Of a stretch of DNA of 11,677 bases, positions 7,588 to 11,677 are shown piece by piece; the first letter of the stretch is position 1, and every line of letters starts with the position of its first letter. The translations under genes were made by a program, and so were the position numbers. The DNA lies in contig CANREX010000039.1 of the NCBI GenBank assembly GCA_947629735.1, positions 1 through 11,677 on the forward strand, in the 5' to 3' direction. The notes below the pieces were generated by a model. It was given only the letters and a program-made list of their open reading frames with translations, ran no database searches and had not been told where the DNA came from. This DNA comes from an uncultured Clostridia bacterium. GTDB lineage: Bacteria > Bacillota > Clostridia > Christensenellales > Borkfalkiaceae.

Positions 7588-7829
7588 CCGCCCACCACCG
7601 CGTCGGTGACGAAATAGCCCTTCCTCTCGCACGAGGTGACGTAGCCTTCCGCGAGGAGCTGTTCATAGGCGTTCTGCACGGTTATCACGCTGACGCCGAG
7701 GTTTTTGGCGAGGGTGCGCTTCCCCGGCAGTTTTTCGCCGCAACGCAGCGCGCCGCCGAGGATGTCATCGCGGATATGTCTGTATAAATCGTAGTACTTG
7801 TTCTTTTCTGCAAGCGTGTATGTCAGCAT
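7533..7829 (-). CDS. Winged-helix half of a split MocR/PdxR regulator
   Basis: This is a 98-residue GntR-family winged helix-turn-helix from ATG 7829. YYDLYRHIRDDILGGALRCG (12-31), KLPGKRTLAKNLGVS (33-47), VQNAYEQLLAEGYV (51-64) and the wing GYFV (71-74) match the N-terminal DNA-binding domain of MocR proteins. Upstream in-frame codons to 7892 cross the predicted promoter -10 region, so ATG 7829 is preferred; AGAAGGA lies 12 nt before it. In the family, this domain binds near target promoters while the aminotransferase-like domain senses PLP. Here it ends at TGA 7533 in the linker. If made alone it could still bind DNA but would lack the effector domain. It is divergent from the ECF S-component gene. 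Confidence 0.85.
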   Translation of the reverse strand: MLTYTLAEKNKYYDLYRHIRDDILGGALRCGEKLPGKRTLAKNLGVSVITVQNAYEQLLAEGYVTSCERKGYFVTDAVVGGRADGAQGGEQYGGQKGE

Positions 7830-7873
7830 GCCCCCGAAATTTCCTTCTGGTATTATAAATTTATATCGTTTTG

Positions 7874-7890
7874 GATATTTTAATAATATC
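7874..7890. promoter_or_regulatory. Inverted repeat, candidate operator
   Basis: GATATT (7874-7879) and AATATC (7885-7890) flank a 5-bp AT spacer and overlap the -10 box and start region of the MocR gene, while lying just upstream of the divergent -10 box. The position suits autorepression plus control of the transporter. The region is very AT-rich, so chance is a real alternative. Confidence 0.4.
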
Positions 7891-7911
7891 AAATATGTTT
7901 ATAATAGTCAA
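7883..7911 (-). promoter_or_regulatory. Promoter of the MocR-type gene
   Basis: On the minus strand TTGACT (7911-7906), a 17-bp spacer and TATTAT (7888-7883) form a near-consensus promoter. It predicts a leader of about 47 nt before ATG 7829. Confidence 0.72.
7900..7905 (+). promoter_or_regulatory. -10 box for the ECF S-component gene
   Basis: A perfect TATAAT lies 65 bp before the chosen ATG. No good -35 box sits 17 bp upstream (the sequence there is ATTTTA), and TTGGAT at 7871-7876 is 23 bp away. A weak core with overlapping divergent elements suggests dependence on an activator, as for MocR-type regulators. That is inference. Confidence 0.5.
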
Positions 7912-7969
7912 CGAAATCGCGGCACAAAGGCGTTTTTCAAGGCAATTCAAGGAGATTGAAGCAAATTTT

Positions 7970-8707
7970 ATGGGCGGCAATCAAAAAACCAAAGAAAAAA
8001 TATACGTTTCGGCAAAGTGGATATCCTGCGTGGCGATGCTGACGGCTCTCGTCGTGGTTTTGGGCTACATACCGGGCATACCGATACTGACGGGGAAGAT
8101 TTATTGGTGCGACTTCGCCATTTTTACGGCGGCGTACCTGCTCGACCCTTTGGGCGCGACGATCGTCGGCGGGATAGGCTCGTCCTTTTTCGACCTTTTC
8201 GGCATAAACGGGACGGCGTACAACGCGATACCCTCGCTTATCATTCACGGCTTGCAGGGGCTGAGCGCGTCGTTGATATTCATGCTGCTCAAAAAGGCGT
8301 TCGGCAAAGGCGCAGGCAATTTAAGAGAGGGAATAATCGCCGCGATATCCTCCGTCCTGCCCGCGTTGATAGTCATCTTCGGCTACTTTGTAAAGCGCAT
8401 AACGTGGGAAGCGAAGCCCGCCGCCGTCGCGCTGTTGAAGATGCCCGCAAACGTCTTGCAGGAAGTCATAGGAATCGCCGTGGCGATAATTATTTGCTAT
8501 GCGTGCAGACTTAAAGAACAACTGCTTCGGGCGCGGCTTCTGCCCTCGTTAAAGCGCAAAATTGACGTCTCCAAAGCCGAGGACGAAACCCAAAGCGAGG
8601 CGGAAAACGCAGAGCAAAACCCCAACGAAAGCGCCGAAGAAAATCCGACCGAAAGCACAGGACAAAACCCTAACAAAGACGCCGAAGAAAACCCCATCGA
8701 AAAATAA
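7970..8707 (+). CDS. ECF transporter S component, possibly for vitamin B6
   Basis: This 245-residue integral membrane protein resembles the substrate-binding subunits of energy-coupling-factor vitamin transporters (HmpT/PdxU-like group). About six hydrophobic segments lie at 13-33, 45-63, 64-80, 83-107, 122-142 and 158-180. The block KIYWCDFAIFTAAYLLDPLG (43-62) followed by GGIGSSFFDLFG (67-78) is typical of the group. S components need a shared EcfA-EcfA'-EcfT module, which is not in the window. Substrate is inferred from the divergent MocR/PdxR-type regulator, whose family commonly controls pyridoxal phosphate supply; hydroxymethylpyrimidine or another vitamin is possible. An unusual acidic tail (about 203-245) contains 8-residue repeats. 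ATG 7970 follows AAGGAG at a long 15-nt spacing; ATG 7895 is the alternative but would add a non-membrane leader. Confidence 0.82.
   Translation: MGGNQKTKEKIYVSAKWISCVAMLTALVVVLGYIPGIPILTGKIYWCDFAIFTAAYLLDPLGATIVGGIGSSFFDLFGINGTAYNAIPSLIIHGLQGLSASLIFMLLKKAFGKGAGNLREGIIAAISSVLPALIVIFGYFVKRITWEAKPAAVALLKMPANVLQEVIGIAVAIIICYACRLKEQLLRARLLPSLKRKIDVSKAEDETQSEAENAEQNPNESAEENPTESTGQNPNKDAEENPIEK
8618..8704 (+). repeat. 24-bp tandem repeat in the S-component tail
   Basis: Units begin at 8618, 8642 and 8666, with a partial fourth at 8690. They encode NPNESAEE, NPTESTGQ, NPNKDAEE and NPIEK. The DNA copies have diverged mainly at third positions and in the second unit. The result is an acidic, probably disordered cytoplasmic extension. 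Confidence 0.85.
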
Positions 8708-8736
8708 TCAGACATAAAAAAGGCTATAAAACGCAG

Positions 8737-8769
8737 TGCGGCGGAGCGCAATTTTTGCGCTCCGCCGCA
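8737..8769. terminator. Two-way terminator between the S component and icd
   Basis: A 14-bp perfect stem (8737-8750 with 8756-8769) closes a 5-nt ATTTT loop between two convergent genes. T-rich sequence follows on the minus strand (GCGTTTTATAG) and more weakly on the plus strand (AGCTTTATTC). A second, bulged stem (about 8781-8805) lies nearer the icd end. Confidence 0.7.
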
Positions 8770-8817
8770 TAGCTTTATTCGCCCGTTTCCCGCATTGAAC
8801 GGGGCATATTAGGGGGT

Positions 8818-10026
8818 CTATTGCAATTTTTCGGCGATTTTATATAAAAATTCCCTGCTCTCGCACTTGTGTGGAGTTACGCCCTCTTTTTTGAAGAGGG
8901 GAATCAAATCGCCCGTCATAAACCCCTCCTCGATCGTCGCGATCGTCGCCCTTTCGAGCCGCTTTGCAAACGCGGTGAGTTCGGGTATATCGTCCAGCTC
9001 CCCCCTCTTTGCCAGCGCGCCCGTCCACGCCCATATTGTCGCGACGGGGTTGGTTGACGTCTCCTCGCCCTTCTGCCACTTATAGTAGTGCCGCGTAACC
9101 GTGCCGTGCGCCGCCTCATACTCGTACTTTTTGTCGGGGGCGACGAGCACGGAACTCATCATTCCGAGCGAGCCGTAAGCCGTCGCGACCATGTCGCTCA
9201 TCACGTCGCCGTCGTAGTTCTTGCACGCCCAGAGCACGCCGCCCTCTCCGCGCATTATGCGCGCGACCGCGTCGTCTATCAGCGTGTACGTATATTGCAG
9301 CCCCGCCTCATTGAATTTTTCGGCGAATTCGGCTGCGTAGACGTCCGCGAAGATGTCCTTGAATCTATGGTCGTAAGTTTTGGAGATCGTGTCCTTTGCG
9401 CCCAGCATGACGGGCAGCCCGCTCTCCAACGCGTAGGAAAAACAGCTGCGCGCGAACGAGGCAACGGAGGCGTCCGTGTTGTGCACGCCCTGCACTATCC
9501 CGTCGCCGTCAAAGGAGTGTATAAGCTGTCGGGAAAGTTCTTTCCCTTGCCCGTCGCACACCACCAGATACGCGCTTGAACCCGCGCCCACTTTGCTTTC
9601 CACGTTGTTATATATGTCGCCGTAGGCGTGGCGGGCGAGCACTATCGGCTTCTTCCAGCCGGGGACGTAGGGGGTTATCCCGTCTGCAATTATCGGGGCG
9701 CGGAACACCGTCCCGTCCAAAATCTTCCTTATCGTGCCGTTGGGGCTCTTCCACATGCGTTTGAGCTTGTATTCTTCCACGCGCTGCGCGTTGGGCGTTA
9801 TCGTGGCGCACTTGACTGCTACCCCCAACCGCTTGGTTGCGAGCGCACTCTCGACGGTCACGTTGTCGTCCGTTTTATCCCTCTCGGGCAGACCCAAGTC
9901 GTAGTATTCCGTTTTGAGGTCCACGTACGGCTCTATTAAAATTTGCTTTATCCACCGCCAAAGCACGCGGGTCATCTCGTCGCCGTCCATCTCGACGAGG
10001 GGAGTTGTCATCTTTATCCTTGCCAC
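8818..10026 (-). CDS. icd: NADP-dependent isocitrate dehydrogenase, eukaryote-like family
   Basis: It converts isocitrate to 2-oxoglutarate and CO2 with NADP+, supplying glutamate carbon and NADPH. The 402-residue product aligns with human IDH1 almost without gaps at the active site: KSPNGTIR at 93-100 (S94, R100), R109, RHAYGDIY at 132-139 (R132, Y139), K211, and metal ligands in NYDGDVMSD at 270-278 (D274, D278). HGTVTRH at 308-314 carries the Arg/His pair that binds the 2'-phosphate of NADP. It starts at GTG 10026, with GGAG 9 nt upstream, 44 bp after the ddl stop and with no terminator between, so it may be co-transcribed with ddl. Citrate synthase and aconitase are not adjacent. It differs from the E. 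coli Icd family. Confidence 0.95.
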   Translation of the reverse strand: MARIKMTTPLVEMDGDEMTRVLWRWIKQILIEPYVDLKTEYYDLGLPERDKTDDNVTVESALATKRLGVAVKCATITPNAQRVEEYKLKRMWKSPNGTIRKILDGTVFRAPIIADGITPYVPGWKKPIVLARHAYGDIYNNVESKVGAGSSAYLVVCDGQGKELSRQLIHSFDGDGIVQGVHNTDASVASFARSCFSYALESGLPVMLGAKDTISKTYDHRFKDIFADVYAAEFAEKFNEAGLQYTYTLIDDAVARIMRGEGGVLWACKNYDGDVMSDMVATAYGSLGMMSSVLVAPDKKYEYEAAHGTVTRHYYKWQKGEETSTNPVATIWAWTGALAKRGELDDIPELTAFAKRLERATIATIEEGFMTGDLIPLFKKEGVTPHKCESREFLYKIAEKLQ

Positions 10027-10070
10027 AGCTGTTATCTCCGTTTTTCCTTTGTCTGCATTTTACACTATAA

Positions 10071-11171
10071 TCACTTCAATTTGCAAGCGTTTGAGGGAAT
10101 GTTGTCGAGAATACCCGTCCTGACCTTCAATTTGCCCTTTTGCGCGTTGAAATCGACATGCGCCTGCTTGATAAGCGAGAGCAGAACGTTCCCGAAGGAC
10201 GCAAAACTTTCCGAAAGCAGGTATTGGGAGAGCGAGCCGGGCACGGTGTTTATCTCGCTGACGAAAATTTCGTCGCCACGCATGATGTAGTCGAAGCGCA
10301 CCGCGCCCCGCATGTTCAGCGCGCGGTATACGCGCTCCGTCGTGCCGCGGATAAAATCCGACTGTTCGTCAGTAATCTCTGCGGGGAAAACCCTCCTGCC
10401 GCCGCCCGAATATTTGTCGTCGTAGGAGAGAAGAGCCCCGCTTGTGAACACCTCTTCCACGCGGGAGACAACCACTTCGCCGCCGTAAAAATAAGCGGCA
10501 CAGTTGAACTCTCGGCGGGGCGACAAGAACTCCTCGATTATCACCCCGTCGTCGAGGGAAAACGCCGTTTCGAGGGCGGCGTACAGCTCCTTTTCGCTCT
10601 CGGCTTTTTCTATCCCGATAGACGAACCCAACTTACACGGCTTGACGATAACGGGGTATTTCAGCTCCCGCGCGCAGGCGATTGCCCCCGTAATATCCCG
10701 CGAATAAGCGTATTTTGCGACTTTCACGCCCAAACTTTGCAGCACGAGTTTGGTGTAGTATTTATCTATAAACGCCGCGCTCTCGAACAGCCCCGCCGAG
10801 GCAAAGGGGATATCGTTTAACGCGAACAGCCCCGCCACCGCGCCGCCTTCGCCCACTCCGCCGTGACAGCAATTCAGCGCGCAGCCGACAGCCGCGCCGC
10901 CCTTATACTTGCCCTTGGCGTTGAAGAACGCCACCCCGCCGCGTTTGACGCACGCCGACAAAAAATCCGACGGCGCGCCCTTGGCGTAGGCGGAAATTTC
11001 GCACAGCCCGTCGCCCGCGAGCATTTCGCCCGCGCGCGTTATGTAAATAGGCAGAACGCTCTTGCCCGCCTTTTTGAGCACGTTGCAAGTCATCGTGCCC
11101 GTTATAACCGAAACCTCGTGTTCGTTTGAAACTCCGCCGAAAACCACAGCCACGTCGTATGATGCGAGCAT
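10071..11171 (-). CDS. ddl: D-alanine--D-alanine ligase
   Basis: This cytoplasmic ATP-grasp enzyme joins two D-alanines, the dipeptide that MurF adds to peptidoglycan precursors. It has 366 residues. The N-terminal signature VVFGGVSNEHEVS is at 9-21 and HGGVGEGG at 103-110. The ATP-grasp lysine is K177 (VKPCKLGSSIG), followed by EEF at 213-215, RFDYI at 292-296 and metal ligands E306 and N308 in EINTVPGS. In the omega loop, K253-Y254 (DDKYSGGG) match the Lys-Tyr pair of D-Ala-D-Ala enzymes, whereas D-lactate-type VanA has histidine. Normal, vancomycin-sensitive dipeptide is therefore expected. EINTVPGSLSQYLL resembles the clostridial branch. ATG 11171 follows GGGGGTG by 7 nt. It lies 121 bp after the MurF-type gene on the same strand. 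Confidence 0.92.
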   Translation of the reverse strand: MLASYDVAVVFGGVSNEHEVSVITGTMTCNVLKKAGKSVLPIYITRAGEMLAGDGLCEISAYAKGAPSDFLSACVKRGGVAFFNAKGKYKGGAAVGCALNCCHGGVGEGGAVAGLFALNDIPFASAGLFESAAFIDKYYTKLVLQSLGVKVAKYAYSRDITGAIACARELKYPVIVKPCKLGSSIGIEKAESEKELYAALETAFSLDDGVIIEEFLSPRREFNCAAYFYGGEVVVSRVEEVFTSGALLSYDDKYSGGGRRVFPAEITDEQSDFIRGTTERVYRALNMRGAVRFDYIMRGDEIFVSEINTVPGSLSQYLLSESFASFGNVLLSLIKQAHVDFNAQKGKLKVRTGILDNIPSNACKLK

Positions 11172-11201
11172 AATAAAACACCCCCGAAAGAATTTTCATC
11201 T

Positions 11202-11214
11202 GCGGCGTCGCCGC
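11202..11214. repeat. Small GC palindrome upstream of ddl
   Basis: GCGGCG-T-CGCCGC is a perfect palindrome 31 bp before the ddl start. With a loop of at least 3 nt it gives a 5-bp stem. No T-run follows on the minus strand, so it is unlikely to terminate transcription alone; a role in the ddl leader is possible. Confidence 0.35.
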
Positions 11215-11244
11215 TTTATCGGGAGTGTACCCTTCATATTACGC

Positions 11245-11278
11245 GGGCGGCGCGCCGTATTGTTACAGCGCGCCGCCC
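11245..11278. terminator. Hairpin between the MurF-type gene and ddl
   Basis: GGGCGGCGCGC (11245-11255) pairs with GCGCGCCGCCC (11268-11278), 11 bp around a 12-nt loop. The T5 run (11279-11283) follows on the plus strand, so the canonical orientation stops transcripts antisense to the genes. For the minus-strand genes it is a T-less stem 14 bp past the MurF stop, so partial readthrough into ddl is likely. Confidence 0.55.
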
Positions 11279-11292
11279 TTTTTCATTAAATT

Positions 11293-11677
11293 TCAGATAT
11301 AAATGTCGGGCAAGTCGTTCAAAAACAGCACGCTGTCGCCCTTGGTCAAAACCTCTTTCAGCTTATCCTGCGCCGCGGCGAGAGTGGGAACGATGCAGAT
11401 TTTCCCGATGTCTCCGCCGCTCTCCACATACCCGTTTTTCACCGCCGTCACGAGGGTTTCCCCCACTAAAATCACGTAGTCCAAACCGACGAGGCATCCG
11501 CCCAACGCCTTGTTTTCCTCTTCTTCCAAAATTCCCAGCTCCACGAGCCCGGGGGTGACGACTATCTTTTTGCCGCTCATCGTGCGCAGCACGTCGAGCG
11601 CGGCGCGCGCCCCCACCACGTTGGAATTATACCCGTCGTCGAGGATATTCACGCCGTTGCTCTCAATAAGTTGCAGC
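11293..11677 (-). CDS. murF: MurF-type Mur ligase, C-terminal part (cut by window edge)
   Basis: UDP-MurNAc-tripeptide:D-Ala-D-Ala ligase is the cytoplasmic step that completes the pentapeptide precursor. Only the last 127 or so residues are present; the frame is open to the window edge and begins LQLIESNGVNILDDGYNSN. ILDDGYNSNVVGARAALDVL corresponds to the DDxYNANPxSMxxAL motif of the MurF C-terminal domain, and KIVVTPGLVELG to the following IxVxGxMxELG strand and loop. The ending GDSVLFLNDLPDIYI recalls the NDLPD ending of a clostridial MurF branch (from memory), so it may be a Mur ligase paralogue rather than the sole MurF. The neighbouring ddl makes its dipeptide substrate. It stops at TGA 11293-11295. 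Confidence 0.85.
   Translation of the reverse strand, partial: LQLIESNGVNILDDGYNSNVVGARAALDVLRTMSGKKIVVTPGLVELGILEEEENKALGGCLVGLDYVILVGETLVTAVKNGYVESGGDIGKICIVPTLAAAQDKLKEVLTKGDSVLFLNDLPDIYI

Noticed and set aside
10071..11171. VanA-like D-Ala-D-lactate ligase
   Set aside because: The omega loop has Lys-Tyr (K253-Y254) as in D-Ala-D-Ala ligases, and no vanH or vanX neighbours are present.

Overview
The window looks like chromosome of a strictly anaerobic, Gram-positive-type bacterium, most likely an uncultured clostridial (Firmicutes) lineage. The evidence is an oxygen-sensitive class III ribonucleotide reductase, consensus sigma-A promoters in AT-rich gaps, GC-rich coding sequence, AGGAGG-type ribosome sites, frequent GTG starts and TGA used as an ordinary stop. 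The exact lineage is inference. I see no tRNA, rRNA, CRISPR array, prophage or intact insertion sequence.

Layout. At 1-393 an AT-rich gap holds a strong promoter and a long leader for mgtE (394-2064, + strand), a magnesium channel whose N-terminal regulatory domain is duplicated in tandem. Two large GC-rich hairpins separate it from a convergent deoxynucleotide block on the minus strand: nrdD (3401-5575), a terminator, a short repeat array, nrdG (2701-3234) and dut (2240-2689). Together these make dNTPs anaerobically and remove dUTP. Upstream of nrdD lie two promoters, each with an NrdR-type operator at the same distance from its -35 box.

Beyond a 52-bp perfect palindrome, a minus-strand unit holds an HNH-nuclease-like gene (5970-6407) and a MocR/PdxR-type regulator. 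The regulator's helix-turn-helix half (7533-7829) and aminotransferase-like half (6435-7427, same frame) are separated by one in-frame TGA inside a 24-bp tandem repeat. Divergent from it is an ECF-transporter substrate-binding (S) component (7970-8707) with an acidic 8-residue-repeat tail. The pair suggests PLP-responsive vitamin B6 uptake; this is inferred from context.

The right end is a minus-strand series: the C-terminal part of a MurF-type Mur ligase (11293 to window end), a D-Ala-D-Ala ligase (10071-11171) and an NADP-type isocitrate dehydrogenase of the eukaryote-like family (8818-10026). The first two work in consecutive peptidoglycan precursor steps. The third is metabolically unrelated.

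No wholly new multi-gene system is evident. The most unusual items are the split MocR regulator, the twin NrdR-promoter modules, the doubled MgtE N-domain, the 24-bp-period repeats in two divergent neighbours and the repeat array before nrdG.
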